From contig NZ_JADCKF010000001.1 of the NCBI RefSeq assembly GCF_014982855.1, positions 1 to 64,000 of the forward strand: a stretch of DNA of 64,000 bases, written 5' to 3'. Each line of letters opens with the position of its first letter. Within the stretch, counting starts at the first letter, position 1. Below the pieces are notes generated by a model. The model had not been told where the DNA came from. It searched no databases and saw only the letters and a program-made list of their open reading frames with translations. The position numbers and the translations under genes were made by a program. This document shows positions 1-8,591 of this stretch, piece after piece. Origin of the DNA: Pseudoflavonifractor gallinarum. GTDB lineage: Bacteria > Bacillota > Clostridia > Oscillospirales > Oscillospiraceae.

Positions 1-112
<112 letters not shown>

Positions 113-310
113 AAATGGTATCTAAACACTTTCGTGCTTAAATCAATTTTATTGAAGCCTAATTCTTAGCTTCAAAGAAATTAATCAGTCGCCCCTTCAC
201 AAACTTGCGCTTGCGAAGGACAACTTGTCCTTCTGGTGCTTCGTGTTTCTTTCACGTTGTTTAATTTACAAGGTACACGCTCAACAGCTTTTCAGCTGTC
301 AGTGCGCTAT
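113..310 (-). promoter_or_regulatory. rrn leader with processing stem and boxA-like motif
   Basis: This is the transcribed leader between the most proximal rRNA promoter and the 16S 5' end. It holds a 19-base palindrome at 215-233 (GAAGGACAA, one central base, TTGTCCTTC). On the transcribed strand it also has an ATTTCTTTGAAGC stretch around 168-181 that resembles a Firmicute boxA antitermination element. The roles of both elements are inferred. Confidence 0.55.
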
Positions 311-339
311 ATTTTAGCACACTCTTTTTCGCTTGTCAA
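311..339 (-). promoter_or_regulatory. rRNA promoter 1 (closest to 16S)
   Basis: On the minus strand there is a TTGACA -35 box (334-339), a 17-nt spacer and a TAAAAT -10 box (311-316). An A-rich GAAAAAAG tract, like an UP element, lies just upstream of the -35 box. This is the most 16S-proximal of four similar promoters. Confidence 0.85.
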
Positions 340-420
340 GTACTTTTTTCAGAAGTTTTTCGCTTCTTACTCAGCAGCACTCTCATTCAAGCTCGTTCGC
401 TCTCATCGAGGAACTCGTTT

Positions 421-449
421 ATTTTACCATACTCTTTCGAGTCTGTCAA
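421..449 (-). promoter_or_regulatory. rRNA promoter 2
   Basis: Minus-strand TTGACA (444-449), 17-nt spacer and TAAAAT (421-426), again preceded by a GAAAAAAG tract. It lies 110 bp upstream of promoter 1. Confidence 0.85.
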
Positions 450-543
450 GAACTTTTTTCAAGTTTTTTCGAGGTTTTCAACCTCAAATCACTTGATTTC
501 AGTCCTTTTTCAACGACTTCCACTCTCCCGAGCGAACTCATTT

Positions 544-572
544 AGTTTACCACACGCTCCTCACTTTGTCAA
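544..572 (-). promoter_or_regulatory. rRNA promoter 3
   Basis: Minus-strand TTGACA (567-572), 17-nt spacer and TAAACT (544-549), with the same A-rich upstream tract. It lies 123 bp upstream of promoter 2. Confidence 0.83.
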
Positions 573-670
573 GCACTTTTTTCAAATCCCGTTCGAAGTC
601 CGTCCAGCTTCCGCTCGGTTTCTTCTCACTTTTCGACTCGCTTCAGTGCCCTCTCGTGAGGCGCTCAGAT

Positions 671-699
671 AGAATACCACCCCACACCACTTTTGTCAA
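671..699 (-). promoter_or_regulatory. rRNA promoter 4 (farthest from 16S)
   Basis: Minus-strand TTGACA (694-699), 17-nt spacer and TATTCT (671-676), with a GAAAAAAG tract upstream. It is 127 bp upstream of promoter 3 and about 60 bp from the end of the convergent-side gerB-like gene. Confidence 0.8.
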
Positions 700-761
700 C
701 ACCTTTTTTCACTTTTCTTCACTTTTTCTTTGCAGTGGGTCTGGCTTCCATTTCTATGATG

Positions 762-1856
762 TTATTTTGTCCGCCTTATTTCTTTTATATACAGGATAAT
801 TGCCCCAATGACAGGGAGCAGGATACCCACACACACATTCCCCACTGTGACCGCCTTTTCCATCAACCAGTTCAACCGAAAGGCATCCGGTACCGTCCAT
901 AGTCCAGCTGCCATGGCTTCTCCGGCAATCACCCAAGGCATCCACTCCCGGTACGCTCCACCATTCCAATGTTCCAGAACACTCCGGCAGCCAAAAAACA
1001 GCATTCCCAACAGCGCAAGGTCAGCCAGTACCCACAGCGCCATCACCAGGGATTCCACCCGCTCAAAGGCTCCGGGCACCCGTACATCCTTTACCATCAT
1101 AAAAAAGGGGATATCCATTCGTTCGATCAGATCCGGGCCAAAGGTCGCAATACACACCAGCTGGAACACCGCCAACAGGATCCCTGCTCCCCAGATCCAG
1201 CGCGTGAGCTGCCTCCCGTTTTCCGGCCGTCCCGCCATATGCCCGCCCAGAAAGGCGGCATATACGCCATAGCCCAGCAGCCCCAGCACCGGAAGCGCCC
1301 CCCATACGGCCCCGGGCAGATCTTCAATCCAAATGGGGGCAATGTTTCCCCATTCTGTCTTAAGGGTCCCCAGGCCCAGCGCCAGCACCAGGGCAATGCC
1401 CAGTGCCAGTGCAAACACCTCCGCCGCGCGCAGGAAGGCCACACGTTTTCCCCGCCCGATCCATAAGGTCACACCCAACAGAATAAAAAAGAACAGCTTG
1501 AGCGGCGCATTGCGGTACGTAGTGGCCAGAAAGCGAAAGGCGCACCAGCGGGTATTCCACCCCAGCAGCAGCAACCCCCACACCAGATAAACCAGTGTGA
1601 CCACCCGGCCGCCCCACCGTCCAAAGGCCAGCTCCAGTGCACCGGCCAGTCCCGTCCCCGCCGGGGCCGCCCCCAGCAATCTGCGGAATGCCCATCCCAC
1701 CAGGAGAGCCACAGGCAGCGCTGCCAGCGCAGAGAGCCATCCCGCCCGTCCTCCCACTGCCACAGTCTCCCCCGGAAGAAGCAGGATCAGAGGAGAGAGC
1801 AGCGCCGCGCTGAGCAGCGACAATACCTGCCGCATGGAAATATTATCGGTCTTCAT
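762..1856 (-). CDS. gerB: GerB-type spore germination permease subunit (GerAB/ArcD/ProY family)
   Basis: The 364-residue protein is almost entirely hydrophobic, with about ten predicted membrane segments. Its length and layout match the GerAB/GerKB subunit of germinant receptors in the spore inner membrane, which belongs to the amino acid-polyamine-organocation transporter superfamily and is thought to bind the germinant. The start is supported by an AGGGGG Shine-Dalgarno sequence. The gene overlaps the end of the gerC-like gene by 14 bp and is the last gene of a gerA-gerC-gerB operon. Expression in the forespore is expected from the family. The germinant cannot be predicted. Confidence 0.9.
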   Translation of the reverse strand: MKTDNISMRQVLSLLSAALLSPLILLLPGETVAVGGRAGWLSALAALPVALLVGWAFRRLLGAAPAGTGLAGALELAFGRWGGRVVTLVYLVWGLLLLGWNTRWCAFRFLATTYRNAPLKLFFFILLGVTLWIGRGKRVAFLRAAEVFALALGIALVLALGLGTLKTEWGNIAPIWIEDLPGAVWGALPVLGLLGYGVYAAFLGGHMAGRPENGRQLTRWIWGAGILLAVFQLVCIATFGPDLIERMDIPFFMMVKDVRVPGAFERVESLVMALWVLADLALLGMLFFGCRSVLEHWNGGAYREWMPWVIAGEAMAAGLWTVPDAFRLNWLMEKAVTVGNVCVGILLPVIGAIILYIKEIRRTK

Positions 1857-3009
1857 TGGTGTTCCCCCTCATGGTAAACTCGTTTCCCACATCATAGCCC
1901 CGGCGCAGGGTCCCTTCCACCCGAACTTCGATCGGCATGGACGGCTCCCACTCCTTTTTCAGCATCTCTTTCTGCCAGGGGGCCGACCGCCCCGCTCGGT
2001 TTTCCAGCTGAAAGAAATCTGCATTCCAGGTCCGGCAGTATTCCAGTGCCTGTTCCAACCGGCTGCGGCTGCACTGCTCCAGGGCCTCCTCCAGCTGTCT
2101 GCGGATCTCTTCCCGGGCCAAATTGACTTCTCCGGCGCCCTCCGCCAGGTTGGCGTCCACCCGGCAGGTCACCGTCAGCCCGGTCACTCTCCCGTCTTGC
2201 ACCACCGGCTCCACCCGGCTCTTGGCCCCTACAATCCGCAGGGCCACCTTCCCCAGCTCGGGCAGAGCCAGCTCCAGCACATCGGCATCCACCTCTCCCA
2301 TGAGAAGGTTCACGCCTTTCGCCCCATCGCCGTCCACCCAGTCGACCAGCTGACCATATTGAATGAGACCATATCCGTCGGCCGCCATGGTTCGCTCCTC
2401 CCCCTCCAGGCGAAGGGAGGGCAGAAAGGTACATCCTGTCTCCTCCAAATCCTGAAGCGCGTCCTCCACACTCCGGGACATGGAGTGAGACAGGAGCCCC
2501 GCGTCATTTTCCATAGCCTCCAGACGCCGGGTGGCCGACCCGGTCTCCGCGGCCGCCTGAATGGCCTCCCCCGCCCGGGCGCCCCGTACCAGATAGACAT
2601 TGGTCTGCAGGCGCATCTCAATATCTCGCAGCACATAGTCCAGAGAGGTGTCCACTCCCGCGCGGGCAAGTTCTTCTCCCAGCAGCAGCTGGCCCACGTG
2701 CCCGTAAAAAACATAGGATACTCCCCTGCCCTGCATGGACAGGCAGGCCCCGCTGATGGTCTCGGCCTCTTCCTGCAGGACCACCGCGCTGCTGTTGCCC
2801 TCTCCGCTGCCCTTGCTCTGTTCTCCGCTGGATACCGTCACGGAGATACTCTCTCCCTCTCCGGCATCCACACCCATGGTCCGCATGAGTGCCATATTCT
2901 CCAACTCTCTGGAGTAGGGCAGAAAATCAAAGGTCTCCTTGCACCCGCTCAGCCCCAACAGCAGGGCCGCGCTGGCCGCAAGACACCCCATTCGTTTTAC
3001 CTGTTTCAT
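1843..3009 (-). CDS. gerC: Ger(x)C family spore germination lipoprotein
   Basis: This 388-residue protein starts with a lipoprotein signal peptide (basic MKQVKR, hydrophobic run, then LLGLSGC, cysteine near residue 22). The rest matches GerAC/GerKC proteins, including the conserved early segment SRELENMALMRTMGVD and a beta-rich C-terminal domain. It is the lipid-anchored subunit of the germinant receptor on the outer face of the spore inner membrane. The frame is open further upstream, but the ATG at 3009 begins the signal peptide and overlaps the gerA stop codon by 4 bp, which indicates translational coupling. Confidence 0.9.
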   Translation of the reverse strand: MKQVKRMGCLAASAALLLGLSGCKETFDFLPYSRELENMALMRTMGVDAGEGESISVTVSSGEQSKGSGEGNSSAVVLQEEAETISGACLSMQGRGVSYVFYGHVGQLLLGEELARAGVDTSLDYVLRDIEMRLQTNVYLVRGARAGEAIQAAAETGSATRRLEAMENDAGLLSHSMSRSVEDALQDLEETGCTFLPSLRLEGEERTMAADGYGLIQYGQLVDWVDGDGAKGVNLLMGEVDADVLELALPELGKVALRIVGAKSRVEPVVQDGRVTGLTVTCRVDANLAEGAGEVNLAREEIRRQLEEALEQCSRSRLEQALEYCRTWNADFFQLENRAGRSAPWQKEMLKKEWEPSMPIEVRVEGTLRRGYDVGNEFTMRGNTNEDR

Positions 3010-4523
3010 CGCTGCTTTCTCCTGTTCGGGGTTTTCAGTGTCCGCTCCCGCAGCTTCTGCCAGGGCAGCGGGGCACGCACCACGGCCCGTGCCGTTCCGC
3101 CCAGGCCGGCTCCGCCCGCAAAGGGCGCCAGATAGGGCACACCGAAGCTCTCTATCTTGGCCAGGTGATAGACCAGCAGCGCCGCGCCCCCCACTACGCC
3201 GAAGAGTCCGGCCGCGCTGGCCAGAACCGCCAGCAGGAAACGCCACATCCGCAGCGCGCCCGCCATCTCCTGACTGGGCATGGTATAGCCCGCGATGCCC
3301 GCGATGGCCACCGCAATCAGGACAGCAGGCGAGACGATCTTGGCCTCTACCGCCGCCTGACCCACCACCAGGCCGCCGATGATGGATACCGTCTGTCCGA
3401 TGGACTGGGGGAGCCGCAGCCCGGCCTCCTGCAAGATCTCAAAGGCAATGAGCATGATGAGCACCTCAAACACCGTCTGAAAGGGCACATCCTGCTTGGC
3501 CGCGATCATGGACAGGGCCAGACGTGTTGGGATCATCTCCTGATGGAAGGTAGCCATGGCAATATAGAGGGCGGGCAAAAGCAGCGTCACCAGGACGCAC
3601 AGATAGCGCAGCAGCGTCAGCACAGAGGCCAGCAGCCAGTTGTTGGATTTATCCTGTCCCGCCCGCAGAAAGCTGCTCACCGTGCCGGGGGCCAGGTAAC
3701 CGAAGGGCAGGCCGTCCACTAAAATGCCCACCCGACCTTCCGCCAGGCCGCCGCAAAACCGGTCGGGCCGCTCTGTATATTGGATCAGCGGGAAGGCGGT
3801 GGCAACATCATCCACCAGATATTCCTCCAGATTTCCCGAGGAGAGCACGGCATCTATGTCGATCCGGGCCATTCGCCGTTCCACCTCTGCCACGGTCTCC
3901 GGATCGGCGATCCCGTCCAGCCAAACAATGTCCACGCTGGTCAGGGACTGCCGTCCCACGATCTGCTCTCGGATCTTGAGCTCGGGCGCCTTGATGTGGC
4001 GGCGCACCAGGCTGGTATTGGTGCGCAGGCTCTCCACAAAGCCGTCTCTCGCGCCCTTGAGCACCGTCTCGTTGACCGGCGGGCCCACGGCGCGCTTGTC
4101 CTCGGTGGCCACAAAGAGAGAGAGCGCGGTACTCTCCCCCGGGCAAAACAGAATGCACCATCCGCTCACCAGATCATAGGCCACCTGGTCCACCGTGGTC
4201 CGCTCGGTCACCAACAGATTGTAAAGGGCGCCCTCCGCCATTCGGCGGTAGGCCGCCCGGTTGTCCAGCTGCCGGAGCGCATCATCCTGGGCCAAGGGGC
4301 GCAGAATATAGTCGCTGACCCGCTCCAGCTTTACCATTCCCATAATGGAACAGAGCACCAGCTTTTCTCCGCTCCCCCCCGGCCGCTCCACCTCCCGCAC
4401 CGAAAAGTCGGCGCAGTCCCGGAAGACTTCCCGGATCCGCTCCAGGGTAAGCGGTCCCTCCAGCCTTGGCTCCTTTCTCGGATGCGGCGGCACGGCCTCT
4501 TCCCGTTTTTTTCTATCCCACAT
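3006..4523 (-). CDS. gerA: GerA-type spore germination protein (GerAA/GerKA family)
   Basis: The 505-residue protein has a soluble N-terminal domain of about 280 residues, then around five membrane helices (for example residues near 300-330 and 380-460), and a short basic cytoplasmic tail. This is the standard architecture of the GerA subunit. Family hallmarks include the LVDGLPFGYLAPGTVSSFLRAGQDKSNNW region and the TMPSQEMA segment. It is the first gene of the operon, and the leader upstream carries a possible forespore promoter. Recent work on the family indicates that GerA-type subunits form membrane channels that open on germinant binding; that role is inferred here. Confidence 0.93.
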   Translation of the reverse strand: MWDRKKREEAVPPHPRKEPRLEGPLTLERIREVFRDCADFSVREVERPGGSGEKLVLCSIMGMVKLERVSDYILRPLAQDDALRQLDNRAAYRRMAEGALYNLLVTERTTVDQVAYDLVSGWCILFCPGESTALSLFVATEDKRAVGPPVNETVLKGARDGFVESLRTNTSLVRRHIKAPELKIREQIVGRQSLTSVDIVWLDGIADPETVAEVERRMARIDIDAVLSSGNLEEYLVDDVATAFPLIQYTERPDRFCGGLAEGRVGILVDGLPFGYLAPGTVSSFLRAGQDKSNNWLLASVLTLLRYLCVLVTLLLPALYIAMATFHQEMIPTRLALSMIAAKQDVPFQTVFEVLIMLIAFEILQEAGLRLPQSIGQTVSIIGGLVVGQAAVEAKIVSPAVLIAVAIAGIAGYTMPSQEMAGALRMWRFLLAVLASAAGLFGVVGGAALLVYHLAKIESFGVPYLAPFAGGAGLGGTARAVVRAPLPWQKLRERTLKTPNRRKQR

Positions 4524-4563
4524 AGCGCTCCCTCCCCCATATCATCCAGCCATGGATCGGTTT

Positions 4564-4593
4564 CATTCTGCCCATACCCTCCCCTTTTTATAC
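4564..4593 (-). promoter_or_regulatory. possible sigma-G-like promoter of the ger operon
   Basis: On the minus strand GTATA (4589-4593) is followed by 18 nt and CAGAATG (4564-4570), which partly resembles the forespore sigma-G pattern. It ends 41 bp upstream of the gerA start. The -10 match is imperfect, so this is a suggestion only. Confidence 0.3.
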
Positions 4594-4677
4594 CACGCTA
4601 ATTCGTCATATTATCTATGTTTAGCCCGGTGTTTTTGTCTGTTTCTCCATAATATACTGTCCTAAGTATTTTTGTAC

Positions 4678-4706
4678 TTGCAAATTTAGAATGATGAGTA
4701 TAAAAT
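4678..4706 (+). promoter_or_regulatory. promoter of the hydrogenase operon
   Basis: TTGCAA (4678-4683), 17-nt spacer and TAAAAT (4701-4706) sit in a 331-bp AT-rich gap between the divergent ger and hydrogenase operons. A roughly 150-nt leader to the hydC start follows. No riboswitch was recognised in the leader. Confidence 0.6.
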
Positions 4707-4854
4707 TGAATCATAAATTCCAAGTCGGCACTTTTTATGGCTGTATGCCATCTTTTTTTCTGTTTGTACCACTTTTTATAAACTTTATACCGCAGTTTCT
4801 GTTTTTTAAACTCACCCGTACAGCCCAGTGCGGGTTTAAAAAGGAGGCCCCTGC

Positions 4855-5355
4855 ATGAAGCCCTTTGCACAGAAATTAAATGAGCTTACGCCCGAACTGG
4901 TGGCCCTGGTGGACGACGTCATCGCCCGTCATAACGGAGATCCCACTCAGCTGGTCGGGATCCTGCTGGACCTGGAGGCCGGTGTGGAGCGGCACTATAT
5001 CCCCGAGCCCGCCGCCTACTATCTGGCCGAGCGGCTGTCCATTCCTCCCACGCAGGTCTACGACGTCATTTCCTTCTATACCGCCCTGCACGATCAGCCC
5101 AGGGCCAAGTACACCCTTCAGGTGTGCGACAGTGCCCCCTGCCGGGTCAAGGACAGCGACGCACTGTGTGAGACCCTCAAGCGGCTTTTGAATCTCGAGG
5201 TGGGAGAGGTCACCTATGACGGCCGTTTCTCCATTGAAAAGGTCCCCTGCTTCGGCGCGTGCGACGTCTCCCCTGCGGTGCGGGTCAACGGCGTGGTCTA
5301 CGGCCATCTGGACAGCGAGGAGCGTATCATGGATATGCTCCGCCAGCTTGATTAA
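4855..5355 (+). CDS. hydC: NuoE-like [2Fe-2S] subunit of NAD-linked [FeFe] hydrogenase
   Basis: The 166-residue protein is a complete NuoE/HydC homologue: a helical N-terminal part, then a thioredoxin-fold domain carrying one [2Fe-2S] cluster. The four ligands are visible as C91 and C96 (CDSAPC) and C132 and C136 (CFGAC). It passes electrons between the flavin subunit and the catalytic subunit in the cytoplasm. A strong AAGGAGG ribosome binding site precedes the start. It is the first gene of hydC-hydB-hydA, an order typical of clostridial NAD(P)-linked hydrogenases. Confidence 0.93.
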   Translation: MKPFAQKLNELTPELVALVDDVIARHNGDPTQLVGILLDLEAGVERHYIPEPAAYYLAERLSIPPTQVYDVISFYTALHDQPRAKYTLQVCDSAPCRVKDSDALCETLKRLLNLEVGEVTYDGRFSIEKVPCFGACDVSPAVRVNGVVYGHLDSEERIMDMLRQLD

Positions 5356-5370
5356 GGGAGGCGTGAAGGC

Positions 5371-6636
5371 ATGAGTAAGACTGTCTCTTTCATCACTCGG
5401 AATTTCGGGAAGTATAACCCCTCCAGCCTGGCGTCCTATGAGTTCATCGGCGGCTTTACCGCCCTGCGCAAGGCGCTGGATATGGACGGGGACGCCATCG
5501 CCCAGCTTCTGGCGGACAACGGCGTCCAGGGACGCGGCGGCGCGGCCTACGACATGGGACGCAAGTGGTCCCAGGCCCGGGCGGTGCAGGCCCCCCACAA
5601 GTGCGTGGTCTGTAACGCCGACGAGGGCGAGCCGGGCACCTTCAAGGACCGTGAGCTCCTCTCCAAGGACCCCTTCCAGCTGCTGGAGGGCATGATCATC
5701 GCCGGCTGGGCGGTGGGCGCCGATAACGGCTACATCTACATGCGGGAGGAGTACTCCCATCTGCGTCCCCAGCTGCTCTCCGCCATTGAGCAGTGTGAAA
5801 AGGCTGGCTATCTGGGCGAAAACATTCTGGGCCACGAGGGCTTCCATTATCACATCCACCTCTACTCGGGCGCGGGCGCCTATGTCTGCGGCGAGGGCAG
5901 TGCCCTGTGTGAATCTCTGGAGGGCCACTCGGGCCGTCCCCGCATGAAGCCCCCCTTCATCAAGCAGTGCGGCGCTTTCCACCTGCCCACCTGCGTGAAC
6001 AACGTGGAATCCCTCTCCCTGGTGCCCCCGCTGCTGCTGGACAAGGACGGGTTCTACAAGAGCCAGGGCACGCCCGACTGCCCCGGTACCAAGCTCATCT
6101 CGGTCTGCGGAAACGTTAAGAATCCCGGTGTGTTCGAGGTTCCCTTCGGCATCACCCTGCGGGAGATCATCTATGACCTGGCCGGCGGCATCGAGGACGG
6201 CCATCAGCTCCAGCTGGTCCAGCTGGGCGGCGCTTCCGGCCGGCTGGCCTCTCCGGCCCAGCTGGATACCCAGTACACCTACAAGGGCATGAAGGGTGCC
6301 GACCTCACCGCCATCGGCTCGGGTGCTATCCTGGTGGTGGATGAGCGCACCAGCGTCATCGGCTTCCTGCGCATGACCCAGCAGTTCTTCTCCCATGAGT
6401 CCTGCGGCCAGTGCACCCCCTGCCGGGAGGGCAACCGCCACATCGCCCGCTTCCTGGACAAGATCGCCGCGGGCACCCACACCGAAGAGGACATCAAGCT
6501 CATGGAGAAATACGCCAACATCATGTCCACCGCATCCATGTGCGGCCTGGGCGAGACGGCGCAGTCCGCTCTCCTCTCCGCCATGAAGCGCTTCCCCGAA
6601 GTATTTGCCGTTAAGAAGGAGGTGGCTGTCAGATGA
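5371..6636 (+). CDS. hydB: NuoF-like FMN/NADH-binding subunit of [FeFe] hydrogenase
   Basis: The 421-residue protein contains the NuoF core: the NADH and FMN sites (GRGGAAYDMGRKW, then CNADEGEPGTFKDR and GAGAYVCGEGSAL) and a [4Fe-4S] motif near the C-terminus (ESCGQCTPCREG plus a later SMCGLG). It oxidises or reduces NAD(P)H for the hydrogenase. Compared with the larger HydB of Thermotoga-type bifurcating enzymes, it lacks both the N-terminal thioredoxin-like [2Fe-2S] domain and the C-terminal two-[4Fe-4S] ferredoxin domain. It lies 15 bp after hydC and overlaps hydA by 4 bp. Confidence 0.93.
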   Translation: MSKTVSFITRNFGKYNPSSLASYEFIGGFTALRKALDMDGDAIAQLLADNGVQGRGGAAYDMGRKWSQARAVQAPHKCVVCNADEGEPGTFKDRELLSKDPFQLLEGMIIAGWAVGADNGYIYMREEYSHLRPQLLSAIEQCEKAGYLGENILGHEGFHYHIHLYSGAGAYVCGEGSALCESLEGHSGRPRMKPPFIKQCGAFHLPTCVNNVESLSLVPPLLLDKDGFYKSQGTPDCPGTKLISVCGNVKNPGVFEVPFGITLREIIYDLAGGIEDGHQLQLVQLGGASGRLASPAQLDTQYTYKGMKGADLTAIGSGAILVVDERTSVIGFLRMTQQFFSHESCGQCTPCREGNRHIARFLDKIAAGTHTEEDIKLMEKYANIMSTASMCGLGETAQSALLSAMKRFPEVFAVKKEVAVR

Positions 6637-8429
6637 GCGAGACCAAAATGATCCATCTGACCATCAATCATATGCCCGTGGAGGTTCCCGCCGGGACCCG
6701 GATCATCGAGGCGGCCCAGAGCATCGGCATCGATATCCCCCACCTCTGCTATCATCCCGACCAGTCCATCAAGGCCCACTGCCGTATGTGTATGGTGGAG
6801 GTCACCGGTCAGCGCAAGCTGCTGGCCGCCTGCTCCACCCTGGTGTGGGAGGGCATGGAGGTCGTGACCGACTCCAAGCGGGTCTACGACGCCCAGGTGG
6901 GCGTGCTGGACCTGATCCTGGCCGATCACCGGCAGGACTGCCTGGCCTGCGCCCGCAACAATAACTGCGACCTGCAGAATCTGTGCCGCCGCTTCAACCG
7001 TCTGAAGCCCGACCTGCCCGACGTCTCCTCCCAGGAGCGCCCCCGTCTGGATAACCCCTCCATCGTGCGCGACCCCTCCAAGTGCGTCAAGTGCGGCCGC
7101 TGCGTGAAGGTCTGCTCCGAGGTTCAGGGCATCGGCGCCCTCTCCTTCACCGGACGCAGCGCGGACTGCAAGGTCACCACCGCCTTTGACCTGCCCATGA
7201 ACGAGACCGACTGCGTCCTGTGCGGCCAGTGTACCCTGGTCTGCCCCGTGGGCGCCCTCACCGAGGTGGATCACACCAGCCATGTCCGCCACGCCCTCCA
7301 CGACTCCAACAAGCACGTGGTGGTGCAGATCGCTCCCTCGGTCCGCGTGGCCCTGGGCGACGACTTCGGGCTGGAGCCCGGCGCGCTGGTCACCGGCAAG
7401 ATGGTCACCGCCCTCAAGATGATGGGCTTTGAGAAGGTCTTTGACACCAACTTCACCGCCGACCTCACCATCATGGAGGAGGGCTCCGAGCTCCTGGAGC
7501 GCATCCAGAAGGGCGGCCGTCTGCCCATGATCACCTCCTGCTCCCCCGGCTGGGTCAACTTCATGGAGAAGCATCACCCCGAACTCATCGGCAACCTCTC
7601 CACCGCCAAGAGCCCCCAGGGCATGTTCGGCGCGGTCCTCAAGACCTATTATGCCCAGCGCATGGGCTGGGATCCCAAGGACATCTTCTCGGTCTCGGTC
7701 ATGCCCTGTACCGCCAAGAAGTTCGAGGCCACCCGTCCCGAACTGGGCCGGGACGGCTATCAGGACGTGGACGTGGTCCTGACCACCCGCGAGCTGGCCA
7801 AGCTCATCCGCTACGAGGGTCTCAACCCGGTGAACCTGCCCGAGAGCGACTTTGACTCTCCCCTGGGCACCGGCTCCGGCGCAGGCGCCATCTTCGGCGC
7901 CACCGGCGGCGTCATGGAGGCCGCTCTGCGTACCGCCTATGAGCTCTACACCAAGAAGGAACTGCCCCGCCTGGAGTTCGAGGAAGTCCGCGGCGAGGTG
8001 GGCGGCATCAAGGAGGCCACCATCGATCTGGACGGCACGCCCCTCAAGGTGGCCGTGGTCAACGGCCTGAAGAACGCCGAGGAGGTCATCCGCCGGATTC
8101 AGAGCGGCGAGGCCGACTATCTCTTCGTCGAGATCATGGCCTGTCCCGGCGGCTGCATCGGCGGCGGCGGACAGCCCATCGGCACCAACAACGAAAAGCG
8201 CAAGGCCCGCATCAAGGCCCTCTATGATCTGGACAAGAGCCTGCCTCTGCGCAAGAGCCACGAGAACCCCGATATCCAGACCATTTATCAGGAGTTCTTC
8301 GATCATCCGCTCAGCCACAAGGCCCACGAGCTGCTCCACACGGAGTATTTCCCCCGGCCCAAGCGCTATGACTTCTCTCCCTACATTGAGAAGTACCGGA
8401 AGTTCCTGCCCGACTCGGCGAAAAAGTAA
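6633..8429 (+). CDS. hydA: [FeFe] hydrogenase catalytic subunit (HydA/HndD type)
   Basis: This is the 598-residue hydrogen-activating subunit. In order it shows an N-terminal [2Fe-2S] domain (residues about 30-70), a His-Cys [4Fe-4S] domain (DHRQDCLACARNNNC), two [4Fe-4S] ferredoxin motifs (CVKCGRCVKVC and CVLCGQCTLVC), and the H-cluster domain with all three signatures: TSCSPGW, MPCTAKKFEA and MACPGGCIGGGGQP. A small-subunit-like C-terminal region follows. No catalytic residue appears missing. It probably disposes of fermentation electrons as H2 using NADH. A perfect hairpin terminator follows immediately. Confidence 0.97.
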   Translation: MSETKMIHLTINHMPVEVPAGTRIIEAAQSIGIDIPHLCYHPDQSIKAHCRMCMVEVTGQRKLLAACSTLVWEGMEVVTDSKRVYDAQVGVLDLILADHRQDCLACARNNNCDLQNLCRRFNRLKPDLPDVSSQERPRLDNPSIVRDPSKCVKCGRCVKVCSEVQGIGALSFTGRSADCKVTTAFDLPMNETDCVLCGQCTLVCPVGALTEVDHTSHVRHALHDSNKHVVVQIAPSVRVALGDDFGLEPGALVTGKMVTALKMMGFEKVFDTNFTADLTIMEEGSELLERIQKGGRLPMITSCSPGWVNFMEKHHPELIGNLSTAKSPQGMFGAVLKTYYAQRMGWDPKDIFSVSVMPCTAKKFEATRPELGRDGYQDVDVVLTTRELAKLIRYEGLNPVNLPESDFDSPLGTGSGAGAIFGATGGVMEAALRTAYELYTKKELPRLEFEEVRGEVGGIKEATIDLDGTPLKVAVVNGLKNAEEVIRRIQSGEADYLFVEIMACPGGCIGGGGQPIGTNNEKRKARIKALYDLDKSLPLRKSHENPDIQTIYQEFFDHPLSHKAHELLHTEYFPRPKRYDFSPYIEKYRKFLPDSAKK

Positions 8430-8431
8430 TC

Positions 8432-8469
8432 AAAAATCCCCCGGAAGCCGCGGCTTCCGGGGGATTTTT
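8432..8469 (+). terminator. intrinsic terminator of hydCBA
   Basis: A perfect inverted repeat with 19-bp arms and an AT-rich base, ending in a T run, begins just after the hydA stop codon. Confidence 0.9.
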
Positions 8470-8591
8470 CTGAAATTCCCTCCTCCGCCGTTGCCTTTTG
8501 GAGGGGGACTGGTTATAATAATGTCTACCGAAAACCCGCCGCGGCCCCTGCGGCCGCCCGATACTATATATCTGTGAAAAGAGGAACGTTC

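Noticed and set aside
580-620. A tRNA-like GTTCGAA motif near the rRNA promoters
   Set aside because: No acceptor, D or anticodon stems can be drawn around it; it is part of the repeated promoter region.
4598-4870. A 90-codon AT-rich minus-strand frame between gerA and hydC
   Set aside because: It overlaps the hydC ribosome binding site and start, has no ribosome binding site of its own, and covers the hydrogenase promoter region. It is more likely non-coding leader sequence.
4876-8339. Long minus-strand frames opposite the hydrogenase genes (534 and 686 codons)
   Set aside because: The same GC-driven antisense effect: the plus strand encodes complete HydC, HydB and HydA with all cluster ligands.
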